A DNA stretch of 64,000 nucleotides from Brugia malayi (lineage: Eukaryota; Nematoda; Chromadorea; Rhabditida; Onchocercidae). The position numbers were made by a program, and so were the translations under genes. Of this stretch, positions 23,801 to 37,300 are shown piece by piece. The DNA lies in contig NW_025062479.1 in the NCBI RefSeq assembly GCF_000002995.4, forward strand, positions 16,922,721 to 16,986,720, read 5' to 3'. Position 1 is the first letter of the stretch. Every line of letters begins with the position of its first letter. The notes under the pieces were generated by a model. That model did not search any database. It saw only the letters and a list, made by a program, of their open reading frames with translations, and was not told the DNA's origin.

Positions 23801-26800
23801 TTCACTCTCTTTTTCTTGCGAAACATTTCTTACTTAATTTTTCATTTGGCTCATTTAACAAATTTGTGAAAATCAAATTTAAACTTAGATTCAACTTAGT
23901 TTAATCTTACTTTTTTTCCATATCTTCCAATTCTTACTTCGGTTCTTTAAGGTAATTTTTAATACATAATATTGTATCAGTGTTATTTAACTGGTTCTAC
24001 TATTTTTAACTTAACACTTTTTCAAATGAACAAACAAATCAAAGAACAAAATATAAAAACTTAGCAAACTATCTGTCTTTTTAAATGATCCTTTCATGTT
24101 TCGTTTGCGAAGGTCATTCTCAAAAAACTTCTCGAGATTTTGAAAAATATCAACAAACAAAAATAAAATTAGGTTTTAAATACCGAAATTATTCCCCATT
24201 AATAGCTAAAACATCATCATTCTGATAAATATATTGATTGGTGTGCAGGAGAAAAAGGAAAGAAAAAAATAATTCATGTTTTTTTTTTTTAATTTCAGTT
24301 TTTGTAACTGATTTTGTTATTTTCCATTCAGATTGGTTTTTTACAAAAGAAAAGGTAGAAAAAAGAGAGAGAAAGGAAATTAAGAAAGAGAAAGCTTTCA
24401 GCCTAGACGAATCATAAGGTTCGGTTAATAATGGACTTTCACTATAAAAAAATTAAGAGAAAATTGGGCTGCAATTTAAAATTTCCTTTAACTTTGTGAA
24501 AAATATGCAAGTTTTTGAAATTTGTTCAAGCGTGAAATTTGATGATGATTTGGTGTACTTTCTGCCGCCAAAATAAACTGGTTTATTGCTCATACACACA
24601 CACACACACACTTGTACACATAAACATACACATGTAGAGTTAAAGCAAGCAATTGGCACTGTGATCATCCGTAAACGGTTTCGATTGTATCAAAACATAG
24701 ATAAGAATTCATTTGGCATACAAATCGGACAAATATATCACTCAATAACATTGTCTTCAAAATTTTTAGATTAATTTTAAGTCTCATATTTCAAATATGT
24801 AGATGATATAGATGTCAATAAAAATCTCCATGCTAATTTAATAGAGCAATCGTTATATTTCTTGTGAATATTTGGAAAAACTTTCAATATTTTAAAACAA
24901 ATATTTAGTAATTTGTTGAAGTATCATTCCTACTATTTCGTACTAATTAATTAGCTGATACTGTATGCAATAAACAATTAGCATACAAAAAACCTATGAT
25001 GTTGTTGCAAAGTTGTTATGCACGAATATATCAACATTGATGGGTTTTTTCATTATTTATCAACCTATTATTTTTTTCAGTATTTAAATTTGCAATAGTT
25101 CGAAACAGCCCTTTTGCTTTTTTCATAAAATGATAGAATTGTTGATGAGATGCTATTGCTGTGATGCCTATTACATTCTTCCATCGCTAAATGCAATTCT
25201 TATCGGTACTGGTACTTTTTTTGAGGAATATTTTTCCTATCCATTGTATAATACAAGCATATGGTACATTTCCCTTCCATTTCACAATTCTTCATCGTTT
25301 ATTTGCTCTTTTTTTGTTTGTTAACACTGATTTAAATAAATAATTCATTATATGTTTAGTTGATTCTCTCATGTAATTTTTAAATGTGTAATTAGAAAAC
25401 AGAAAGAAAATAATTTTGAACAACAAAAAAATTTGCCATAATTTTAGTATAAGAAAAAGAAATCAATAGAATGTGTAACCTGCATTCAAGTATCAGTTCT
25501 TAAATGATAATAAGTGATTATTTAATTATTATCACAACATTCTTTGCTTAATGACATTTCTGTTGCTTCTTTTTCATAATATTACAGAGAACAAACAAGA
25601 TGATGAAATAGAAAATCAAAAAGAGAGGCAAAGTTGGAATTTGTCAATGAGTGAATTAGATCGTTTCTTTGAACAAGTTAGACGTTTGAATCCGCGACAA
25701 ATTATTCCTGACGAAAATATCGAATTCCTCGATAAAGAAATGATGCAGCACACATCAGCTTTTGCACCATCTACAAGGTGTATAAATTTACTATTTTCAA
25801 TTTTTTTTAGGTAGAAATATAAAGTTTTGATTTTTGTTTACTACTTACTTATCTCTGAACAAAAGCTGATATTCCATATTTGAGATTTTTTGACTAGACT
25901 TGAGAATAAAGTGAAAGGGATTTAAACTTTCCTATCTGTCATCTGTTCCGGCTATTACTGTGCTTAATCATAATAGTTTTTGTCTCAAAAAGTTATTGTT
26001 GGTATTGTCGTTATAACCTTTTTTCTGAATTTTACTTAATACTCAAATACTTCTTGATAGTGCAGTTCACTGACTTTGAAATGTTCTGATGCCATTTCGA
26101 GCTTCATAAAACAATTAGGGCAAAAAGCTGGTATGATAATTTAGTCGATGCGAGAGGTAGCAAGCTAGATTTTCATAAATTATGTGTACAAAAAATTCCT
26201 AAATATAATTAAAATTTATTGTAGAGCTGTCCCACATGAACGGATTATTCCAATCAAATTGGTCGATCGAGAATCGATAAGTGTAAAGACATCGGCAGCT
26301 CTAAAAAATTGGAATTCGCCTGTAATTAAGCGATATTTCTATGATCCGGAAACGATGACACATAGAGAATATGTGATGAGCTTACAAAAAAATGGAAAAC
26401 TATCGGCTGGGGAGTACGCCAATGTTCATAATTTTGATACTGGTATTTTTCAATAATTTTTTCCATTAATTCAACCTTTTATTCTAATTTTTTCGTTCTA
26501 CTTTTTCTTTATTTATTTGTACGAATTCTTATTTGTTGACTGATAAAAAGAATTGCAGAAGCTTTATTTGATAAGAAGTACTACAAATGAAGATTTCTAT
26601 TAAATATTACTAAAGTAATGTTAGTAATATGACTATCCGTTCAATATATTTTTTTACTCCCATTAACTATTGAATTGAGTTATAAATTAGCTTTACCAAC
26701 GTCGAATTCAGTCATTTCGTTTAATCTATACACTGACTAGATAAATATACACGCTGATAATGCATTTAGAAATAATGATTAGTAAAAAGCTTTTCTTATC

Positions 26801-29800
26801 TTATTATGCTGAAATATCGAGAGAATCACTGGCTTCATTTTACAGTGACACCAATCTATAAAGCGCATGAGACATTGATAAATGATATTCCACTAGAAAA
26901 TCAAGCTATGAAAGGACGAGAATTATCATCAGATGAAAATGGAGTAGCATATTTATACGTAAGGAGTACTCCACCACCGGAATATAGCACTGAAGCGGTA
27001 GCTGTTCTTCATCAGCCATCAGATGATGCCGAATCGGGAAAAACGAAGATTAAAAAACGACTATCGACAGCGATCGACATGGAATCACAACAAAAGGTAA
27101 TCAATCTGAATGTTTTTCATCCAAGATTCTCTAGAATTACTCTAGAAATACTATGATTTGGTAAGCATTAAATCCTTTTTTGAACTAATTCTTGAACTAT
27201 AACATTCTCTGGTAATGGCAACAAAATTTGTAGAATTTTGTTAATATCGAAAGTAACGACAAAACAGTTGTCAAACACAAAAATATGTTTCACTTTAATT
27301 TCCGGATTTTCCGAAATGATACAGAATTAAAAAATTAAAGGATTTTTAGGCACATTCTCAATATTCAAAATCAGCAGTTCAACGGCAAATTGCTAGACGT
27401 ACATCCAGCGGATCGGAACATTCCAAAAGTTATGGTTTGTCACCGCAGCAGCAACAGTTACCAAAACGGCAAATCAAGCAAACGAACCAAGTAATCAAGA
27501 GGTTCGTTGTTTGGTTTTCTTTTATTCTTTCTTTTTCTTCTTTTCTTGCTCTTCTTTTATCTTTCTGCTCATGTTTGCCTTACTATCGAAAATTATCGAT
27601 GTGATGAAACTAGAATTTTCTTCTGCTTACCTGTCATTTCATCGAACTGTCACTTCGTCGACAGAATTTAAGATTAGAAGATACTGTTCCAAGCACAAAA
27701 TATGCTATTCATAGTAGAGCTTCTCAACGACAGAACGATCAAGAACATAGAAATTACTTGAAAACACCGAAAATGAAACGATCTAAATCACCAATTCTAC
27801 TACGATTACTGATGAGCAAGAAAAAACTACATCCTTCTACAAGTTTCACTGATGCACAGGAACAGTTAGATAAAAGCTTTGAGCAACCACGGGCACTGGA
27901 AACTGATCAAAGCTTACAGTCGGTTGGTCACTTCAACTTACATATTACAGTGTTCATATCTTGTAAATGGTTTGTACAAGAATTTTATTAAAATCTGATA
28001 TGTATAGTATTTTGACTCTGATAGAGTAGATATTAGTAATCTGTGATAATGAATAAAGAAGATTTTATAGCCATTGAGAAGCTATGGACAATTGATACAT
28101 GACGATGAAATGGAGGAAGAACGACAAGATGGGACGATTCATTTGTCCGAAGAAAGTCCAACAACAGCAGCAATTTCTCGACAAATACTTCGTAATCTTC
28201 TCTTGTCATTTTCTTTGCTCACTATTTTATGAAATTAAAAAGCCTTTAGACTGTCTAATGCCAGTTAATTCTAGCTGTAATTGAAATTTTTAATAATTTC
28301 CTTATTTATTGACGTAGTATCTTTAAATCATTTTTTAATTTTAGTTTTTAAAAATTTTACCATATATCGGAATATATGGGTTGACAAAATTCGTATAGCG
28401 ACATATGGCTCTTGTAAATCACAGTCTGTGCAACAGGTGGAAAGTTTTTCTAGGCTAGTATGATGTGCTGCCGAATTAGCAAGAGATTTTACTCATTTTA
28501 GGCATTTAATGTAAAAATGGTATTTATTGATGCTTTCAAAAAAAAGTTAGCAATTTAAAAAATTAATCATTATAGGACACGAAAAAAAAATCATTATATG
28601 GTATTGCTATGAGTTAATTTAAATCAAGATGATAAGGCTTTGTAAAACTTGTAGCAAAAAATATCAACAGTGTTGGAAAATCTAATTAGTTTAATACAAA
28701 AAACAAAATTTGCATGAGCTAAGAGCATCGAACCAGTCTGACTTTCTAAATTCGATTACATTCAGCAGCAAAGGACACGAAAACATTTTTATTAAACTTT
28801 CCTTTTTTCCTTTATATAAGTAAAGAAAATTAGACAAAGTGTATGAAAAAAATGAAATAGATTATATATTAAGTTTTTTTGTTCAACTACAATGCAATAT
28901 TTTCATTTAACTGAAGAAAGAAAATGAAGAAGTGGGGAAAAAATTTCCGAAACCGTTTGTCTGTTTGTTTTTAATAAAAAAAACCAAAATCGATAGGAAT
29001 GAAGGATGCGATGGTTTTCAATTCGTTTTGAACATTTCACTGGTGGACAACAATTCTTTACGATTACTTTTTTCTTATTTACACATTTAATTGTTTTATA
29101 ATTACTATAATAGAATAATTGATGACTGGATGATTTATAGGTACAGAAAAAGCTTGGGTTGGAATGAAATCTGGTCGCGATGTCAATGAACGTGATGAAT
29201 TGCTTGATGTTAAGGAATTAAATCTCGAAGAAGGCCTTACACCACATCCATACAAAACGGATCCATGGTTAACTTCTTTTTTCTGTTTAAAAAGTTAAAT
29301 GGAGAAAAATAAAAAGTATTGATAAGCACTGCTAAATTAATCATGATAAATGTATTCCAGTTAAATGATAACTAGTAAAAGGTTGCTGGATTTTATTAAC
29401 TTCATTAAATTTAAGAAATATCACTAAAATATACTTTCAAATGTACAACATATATTTACATATATTTGAATTATAAATGTACAGCATATATTTACATATA
29501 TTTATAACAAAACTTTCAAATCTTATTCAAATTCCAATTCAAATGTAATGATATGAATAATTAATTTAAAAAATTGAAAAATTAAATCAAGACTTCGAAT
29601 ATGTCTAGAAATAATCTTGGCAACGGTCAATAAACAAATTTTCAGCATAGCAGTAACAGTCGTAAATCGTAGAAAGGATTGTTCGGCTGAGCGTAAAAAG
29701 AAAGTATTGAAGTTGTTCTGTTTCGTTTTTTGCCCAATTTTGTGTTCAATTATCGCTGCTGTTGTACTTTTCATACTTCTTTTCGTTCTTTGACTTTCTT

Positions 29801-30344
29801 CTGACAATTCAAGTTTTTAAACTCTAATTAAGTATGATGGGTTTTTTAATTAGATCCCTGCGGTTTTGTTAATCGTCATTTTCTAGTAATTCTAATTATA
29901 TGAAAAACTCTCCAATAGGCGTTATAAACGATTTGCTCGAGAACCAAAAACTCACAATACTGATTTAAAAGTCAAAATAAATAATTCTTAATATACTTTG
30001 GAGTGTGTTGTTAATTTGTCAGTAATTTTCTTCAATCAAAACAAAAATTGTATTATAACATTTGACGTGTGATGCTATTAACAAGGAGCAAGTTAAGTAT
30101 GATTTAGTGATCCTATAGAACCGAATTCCTAAAACCTATCTGACAACATTTAACAGTATTGACGTAATAGCTATATAACTACTGGCTTTTATCACTGCTG
30201 CTACAGCTAGAGCGGGATTTATTTTCAGAAAATTCTAACAAATAATAAATCGAACAGAATTCGTAGCCTTCACCAGATTTTTAATTTATTCCACACGTCT
30301 TTGCAAGTAGTTCGATTACTTTGAGATACATGGACTTAAAAACT

Positions 30345-30377
<33 letters not shown>

Positions 30378-31138
30378 AGAGCCTATAAAGTTTGTGGTGA
30401 GGTAACTATTGCATTTTCAGACAAATGCTAGTTGACTTTATGAACTTGGAATTGTAATGAGTTATTTAGAACTGTAATTGAACAGGTATTAATTTTCAAG
30501 AATTCGATTTCATTACAAACCCAACACTTTTAGGTTTACATAGAAGTTAGTTAAGCATCAAGACAATCTGATAAAATGAAATTTTCTCGATCAGCTTATA
30601 AAATGCTTAACTCTTGCAATAATAAAAATAATAATTTTAACAGTTGACATTGCTGATTCAAAAGAAAAAAAATTATTTCTCGATTTTTCTATAAGATATT
30701 TCTCATTACCAGTTTAGTGGTATATATTTGTTGAACTTAGCTAATTCGTCTTTGATCCATCCATTCATTTATTCTGCATTTGACTGTTTTCATCATTTTC
30801 TATTTATAGTGACAAATACCTTCGGGAAGTGCCCATTGAGGCAGCAGTTTTCCTGATAAGTAATCAAAATAGCTATCTTGGGAAAAATCATGTTTTCGTT
30901 TTTTCTTCTAACAAATTATAAACCTTTTAAAATAGGCTTGAAATTCCTAAAATGAAATTTAAGGACAATGAATAGAAGAACAGACAAAGTTGGTGCTGAT
31001 GGAGTTGGCCTGATGGAAGTTAGGAAGACGACCTATTCAACATGGAATTGGATCAACTGTTGCTTTTATCTGCTTGCGCCACTTTTCATCTTTTTTATCA
31101 TCATCGCTATCATAATAACACTTGCTTTATTAGCATGA
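20875..31138 (+). CDS. Tail-anchored P-loop NTPase-like protein, uncharacterised
   Basis: Fourteen exons: 20875-20983, 21264-21400, 21723-21835, 22264-22402, 22499-22667, 25588-25777, 26225-26442, 26846-27096, 27350-27490, 27665-27922, 28071-28191, 29141-29267, 30810-30859, 30984-31138; all phases match, giving 725 residues. The Walker A-like motif GPIGSNKS is at 50-57, preceded by a hydrophobic strand VILLV, and a G3-like VIIDTPE is at 109-115. Both resemble septin/AIG1/dynamin-superfamily GTPases, but N replaces the usual G before the lysine, and E follows DTP. The middle is polar and the region around 400-560 is Lys/Gln/Ser-rich. The C-terminus has about 28 hydrophobic residues starting INCCFYLLAPLF and ending at the stop, predicting a tail anchor. 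I do not know a named gene for it. The last junction (30859/30984) uses a weak acceptor and is the least certain. Confidence 0.75.
22668..25587 (+). other. Long intron (2.9 kb) of the P-loop gene
   Basis: This intron is much longer than the others in the window. It contains a CA microsatellite near 24594-24611 and otherwise AT-rich sequence. No nested gene was recognised on either strand. Confidence 0.6.
24594..24611. repeat. (CA)n microsatellite
   Basis: Nine AC units, followed by interrupted CA-rich sequence to about 24635. It produces a spurious Cys/Val-rich ORF on the minus strand. Confidence 0.85.
29440..29508. repeat. 36-bp tandem duplication in an intron
   Basis: ATGTACARCATATATTTACA occurs at 29441 and 29477, a 36-bp period, with the following ATATATTT also shared. 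It lies in the P-loop gene intron between 29267 and 30810. Confidence 0.7.
30351..30376. repeat. 26-bp poly(A) tract
   Basis: An uninterrupted run of 26 A inside the penultimate long intron of the P-loop gene. No retrocopy sequence was recognised upstream of it. Confidence 0.9.
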
Positions 31139-34100
31139 CTATGCATAAGTATGGATGAACATATATGGGCTTGTTTCTTCTGCTATCGATTAGCAAAAAT
31201 GCTAATTTCGATTGTTTTCGGAAAAAATTTAATCGATCCTCTATTAGCTGTTCTTTCCTTTCATCAACTTTTTTTGATCATATGAAATCTATTGTTCTTC
31301 GATATAACAAGAAAAATTTCATTTTTTTCAGATTTACTGTTAACTATGATATACAGGTATGATGTGATATACAAATGTTCATCCAACTTATGGGTTTAAT
31401 GGATTAGAAATTTTACATAAGAGGAAAAATAATACCTAAAGAACGGAAGGTATTTACCAATACGTGCGTAAAGTTAATATATGTGGAAGTATGAATTTTT
31501 TTTTTAAAAAATTTGCAGCTCCTCAGTGAATTATTAACAGAAATAAATCATTCAAATTTTATTACCGGAATTCTGTTTGATAAATGTTTCAACAGGAAAG
31601 ACTCCAGCAATCATCCTTTTTGTATAATAAAATTATTTTATTTCTAATTTCTAGTGTTCACTTTGTCTTATTCACGGCATTAAATCTATTATCACTTTAC
31701 TGATGCTACTTTATTGATTTTTGTTTATACGACGAAATGATTCTATTTCACTTTAATCTATACATTTGCTCCAAACTGTAAATATTGTTTTTACAAAAAC
31801 TGAATTTTAATTAATTTTAGTGTTGCCATTGTTGAAATTTAAAAAAAAAGAAAAGTAAATAAACGGAATATCTGTATATTCGGAAAGTGTTCGAATATAA
31901 AAGAGTATAAATAAACAAGATAGAGTGTACTCCAAGAAATACTAGGAAATGCGTCAACACATTCAAATCGAATATTGTAGAAGAGTAAAGGTCATCTTAA
32001 GACAGCAATCTAAGGTTACGCGGGATTTTTCAAAATCAGTCAAGTGAATAAACCGACTACGTTACACAGAGCAAAACAAAAAAAGCACAAAGCAACCACC
32101 TGAAGAAGTGCCATTCGTCTTTTTCCCGCGAAATTTGTCGATATTTTGTATAAATCATCAAATTATGTGCTCTATTTCTTAAATTGTATTAGTTTTATTT
32201 CTTTATTAAGTAGATCTTTAACTATTCTAAGGTTCTACAAAAATCGACGACTAATCATTCTCTTATCTATCACTTAAGTACTATCACTTTCTTATCCGAC
32301 TTGTCTACTTTCCGGAATTCTTTCACTCTTCTCGGAGTGGTTTGGATATTATTCATTTTGTTGAATAAATTTGGACATGCACTCATTTTGCTAGCCGAAA
32401 ATTCATTGTTACTATTTCATGAGCTAAATTGCGACAAGTCAAAATTAAATCATATATAGCTAAAATCAACAAATTTGAAGGGAATAAAAACATTGCATAA
32501 GAATAATCTTCAATTTGATTTGCTTAAATTTTCTTAATAAAATTTATATATACTTTATTGGAGCATTAGCAGTCTGATCAAATAATGTAGCTTAGTCTAG
32601 AATTTAGAGAAAATCTAACAAACATAAACGGTTAAATTAACAAACTAAATATCGTGAACTTACTACTAAAATCTTAAAATGTATGCACAAACAATTCGCC
32701 TCCATTACTATACAAATTTCTTGATTTCTGACCTTAAATAGTTGACGATAACATAATAGCAAGAAAAAGATCCATATGTTTACTTTAAAGGAAATATCTT
32801 TAAGTTTTATTTATAATTTTTTTTTCATGTTTTTAATATAGATTTTACTAGTTTTCTTGATAACACTGTTTCAAATTATCAGTAACATTTGTTGTTGGTC
32901 TTATGTGAATGCTAATATTATTAAAAAATGATATCAAAAACATCATCTTTTCATGCTATCCTTCCCATGTTTTACCAAGACAATCTATATCGAATTTTAT
33001 AAGCCTCGAACTTCACCTGTATGGTATTTGTTGAAAAACAATCTTATAAGACTTGATGTTCTTTTCACATCAGTTAGCTCTAATCGACTTTTTAGGGGAA
33101 TGAAAGCAGCAATTGTCAGTTATAAACTTACAATATAATACCACTTTAATCATTAATCTTTTTTACGATCTTTAAATTCATTTTTTCCCAAATCAAGTTT
33201 TTATTTAAGCTTACAACATATACTTTTTATTGATAACACATTTCTTCTTCAACTGTCTTTAATTACCTTTTCCTGTCTCAGGATATATAAAAAAAAAAAA
33301 CAGTAATGTAAGGTGGATAACCGATTAAACAAACAGTATACTTTCTAGTACTTTTGTTTCGTTTTTATTGGAATTTTGATCCACATCAAATAGTATCATA
33401 ACAAACGTAGAAGTTTATTACACATCTATCGAATCAAAGTTCAAACCAAAAAATGTATGTTTACAATAATAAAGCAAACATAGTTAAATCTTTTCTGCAA
33501 TTGTTCATTTTACTTTTCTTCTCCGAAAAGCGCTCCTAAAATTCATTAATAGCTATATTCATTCTTTATTCAGCTGCTTTCTCATAAATATTAATTGTGG
33601 GTACATTTTTTTTCTTTTGAGAAGTGACGATTACATTGTTATTATATAAATTTCACATACGAATATATATACATAAAATATAAAAAAAAATATACATAAA
33701 ATATATATTTATTTTATAATATATGTTATATATATATATGCACTTAAGTTTGCAAGTTCATTAAATTCCTAAATGAGTAGTTCAGTCCAATTAATAATAT
33801 CTTCTACTCCAAAAAATTCAGTAATTCATTTTCGGTCACGCGGTAATTCATCATTCATTGATAATTTTTCATCCCCAATAAAGGTTATCTCCACTTAACT
33901 TTTTTTTAGCAATGCAAAGCACTTTTTGATTAACGAAATAAATTTCACTTCATTTTTAACACAGCTGAAAAATGAAATGAATTCCTTTAAGGAATTGACC
34001 TATTCCTTGCAACAATTGCTACCTCTTACAAGTTATTGTTATCGGATAAAGCTCAGCTGTTTCACTTACAGCAATTCATTAGTTAAAAAATTTTGATCAT

Positions 34101-34270
34101 GATAAGTGATTATCAAAAAATGAATAATTGTTTGTCATAATCTTTGCTTTCAATTTTCTGGATTAGTTTGGAGATAGAGATAGAAACAAATGAAAATATG
34201 AAACAAATTATACTTTGTTCCCGTGAAAAATATTGAGTGATGGAGTAATGAGGAGTAAATTTGTGATTCA
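31139..34270. other. Intergenic DNA
   Basis: AT-rich, with no supported exon on either strand. It includes a TA-rich low-complexity tract at about 33655-33740. Confidence 0.5.
33655..33740. repeat. TA-rich low-complexity tract
   Basis: Almost pure A/T with ATATATACATAAAATATA-like units and a (TA)n run. Confidence 0.75.
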
Positions 34271-34278
34271 AATTTTAC
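34271..34278 (+). other. Possible trans-splice acceptor of ENPP gene
   Basis: TTTTACAG lies about 91 bases before the ATG at 34370. An in-frame stop (TAA) occurs between them, so an upstream coding exon joined here could not read through. This fits a 5' UTR acceptor but does not prove trans-splicing. Confidence 0.4.
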
Positions 34279-34369
34279 AGTACAAAAACATTTATTGATT
34301 GTATTGCGGAATTGGTTGATTCATTTTATTCTCGGCAACATTATCACCAAATAACAACCAAAACAATCA

Positions 34370-37300
34370 ATGGCCACAATTGCACCTAAGGTAAAAATTA
34401 ATTGCATAATTGTGGATAACTTAATACAACAAAATATAATACTTGTATATATTGTATATAATTTTGAACTATAAAATTAGATTTGTTAATTCATGCTTTA
34501 TAAAATTGTTATTTGCCATATGATGTGAATTGTGCAAAAATAATTTCAACAAATTTTCAATTTCATCGTTGAGATTACTAAGATTATCAAGAAAAAACTA
34601 AAAAAGCAATACAAAAAATTTACATGACAAAATATATTGCTATGTTGTTCACACATTTCATCATATCCATTTAAAAAAAAAGTAAAGTTTTTAGAATTTA
34701 TTTATCAGTTGAATAGAATAAAAAACTATATATTCAGTATTAATCTTGCATACTCCAGTCATCACAGAAATAGCTTACTTTTGATTTTAGAACTGATTTA
34801 GTAATTTATTCAAAAATGTTATTGTGTTAAGAATGATAATGAAAATATTCCCTGCTAGATTGGCGCAGAAATTTGGAATTATCAGTTTTAAATATTATGC
34901 TTGAAAAATTTACGGAACAATAATAGTAATTAACATTTTTGCCAACCAGAAATAAGTTTGCTTATTTCTGAAGCTAGCAAATAAATTCGTGTTTCAAGAC
35001 TAGGTGAATTCTTAAAATACATTTTTGCATCCTAATTAACTTTAAATGCTAAGAAAACGTGTGTGGTTGACGTTTGCTTCGTTAGCAGTTCATCACCTAT
35101 TTGTAATTTCAATGATCTCAATTCCTAAGTCAACTACATATATTGAAAATTAATCCTGTTGCTTTATGATAATTATTACACTCAAATAAAAAATACAACT
35201 CAATTCTTTTTTTATTTAACATTAAACTTAAAAATCATATTTGAGTTAAGAATAATTCATTAGCAAAAAAGTAAGGAATAAAAAACTGGCGTTAGAAAAA
35301 AATATAGTACATCTAAAGTAATCAATAATATATTGAAAAAACTAAATAATATATTTAAAAAACACATAACATATTGAAAAATATATTCATAGTAATACAA
35401 AGTAGCAAAAATCACATTTTTTTTTTTCATCTGAAGCTAATAGCATATTACCAATGATTTGTTAATTATTCATTGTTAGTCATCAACGATAGCTAAGTGG
35501 ATACTTTCAGGAGAAAAGTCCAGACGTTCCAGTTTATGAATTCAAGGAAGATATTTCAGTAAATGTAGTAGAAAGAAATGTAAAAATACGAAAGTCCACA
35601 CTATTCGCATGGGGAATCATAGTACCACTTCTCATCGTTGCTGTCATCATATTCGGCAGCTTATACCTGATCGCAAGAGCAAAACTTCAGAAATACAATG
35701 ATACTGTCCAGCCACCTGGTCATTACGATTTAAGTGTATGCAAAAGGAAGTAAGTCATTTGAACGCAATAATCGCAATAATAAATTAGTACTGTCTTAAA
35801 TGATTATCATTTAACGAATAATTTCCCTTAGATATCCTCTTCTGATGCCAACAATAATATTTAGAAAATCAACTATTCGACAGCTGATTTTTGCCGGTAA
35901 TAGCTTATTGATAAAGTATTTATTTCTTTTATTTTACAGGTTCGATGTACCTCCATTATTCATCCTTAGTTTCGACGGTTTCCGAAATAGCTATTTGGAG
36001 CACAATATTACACCATCAATTCAACGTTTGATAAACTATGGCACCCACAGCAAATATATGTTACCAACATTTCCTTCTAAGACTTTTCCCAACCATTACA
36101 CCATAGCAACCGGACTTTACCCAGCTTGGCATGGAATCGTAGATAACGCTTTTTACGACACACAATTTAAAGTAATATCATTTATTCAACCCTTTTTTAA
36201 GCCAATATATGTTATCACATTTTGAAAGTAATATTTAAATGCTCATCGAAAATTTAATTATTAATTAAAAGTAATTAGTGATTCCTTGAGGATAGATTTC
36301 TCATTTATTTCTTGCCTTATGAGTGTAATCAATTTACTGTACTGCATGTGACTTGTCAAAGTAAGAGCAGAAATGTATCTACATTTCTCACATACTACCA
36401 TTGAACTATTCTTTAAATTTCAGGATTTTTTCAAAAAAAGTACTAATCAGTCTGGCTGGTACCTTGGAGAACCGGTAAAACTTTTCTTCAACTTATTCGC
36501 TTAAAGTTTTAAAATCTATCAATACTTCCCTAGATTTTTTCACAACATACTCCTCACTAAATCTAACTACCGGCCGTACGCTGACCTTAAAATTGAAATC
36601 TTACTCTGACGTAACAAAATATTTGAATCACAGTGACGAAGCATTATGACAAACTTCTTTTCCCATTTTCTTCTCATCTTTATAAGTCATTAACTAACTT
36701 CAAATGAAATTTAGATATGGGAAACAGCGCAAAAAGCTGGTCTCAAATCAGCGGTATTTTTCTGGCCTGGAAGTGAAGGAATTGGTAAGAGATACACGTT
36801 TCGTATCAATTATAAATGATGAAATTCCACAACTTCCTTTCATTATTCAGCGATTGATCACAGAAATTTATAATAAACAATATAGCCGAATGTTTTGCAA
36901 TTAGAGTCTTTTTGATTACTCATTTTTATGGTAAGTAGGAAACTTTCGCAAGAAATTGTCTCAATTCACATATTTAACCCATCTACAAACTACACCGTCG
37001 TCTTAAACATGGCTCGTCACCAAGACATCAATTCAAGTTAGCTGTGCACTATTCGTTGTCATTATTTTTGTTTTCTTTCCTGAAATTTCATGAAAAGGAA
37101 CTGTTCCAGGGAAATTACCTAACTTCTGGATGAAATACAACAGTTCTGTACCATTTACATATCGGATTGATACAGTGAGTAATGATTTAAATGACATTCA
37201 TTTGAGTCCCTTTTTCCTTTGATTTTATTTTCAAAGACAATTTGTAGATACCATTCAACTTTTAACCATCATAATTCACATATCAGTTGTTTTCAGTTAC

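Noticed and set aside
24453..24774. Overlapping ORFs on both strands at the CA repeat
   Set aside because: Cys/Val and His/Thr runs are translations of the microsatellite inside an intron.
30351..30376. Poly(A) tract as a retrocopy tail
   Set aside because: No gene-like sequence precedes it on the plus strand; it is more likely a simple homopolymer in an intron.
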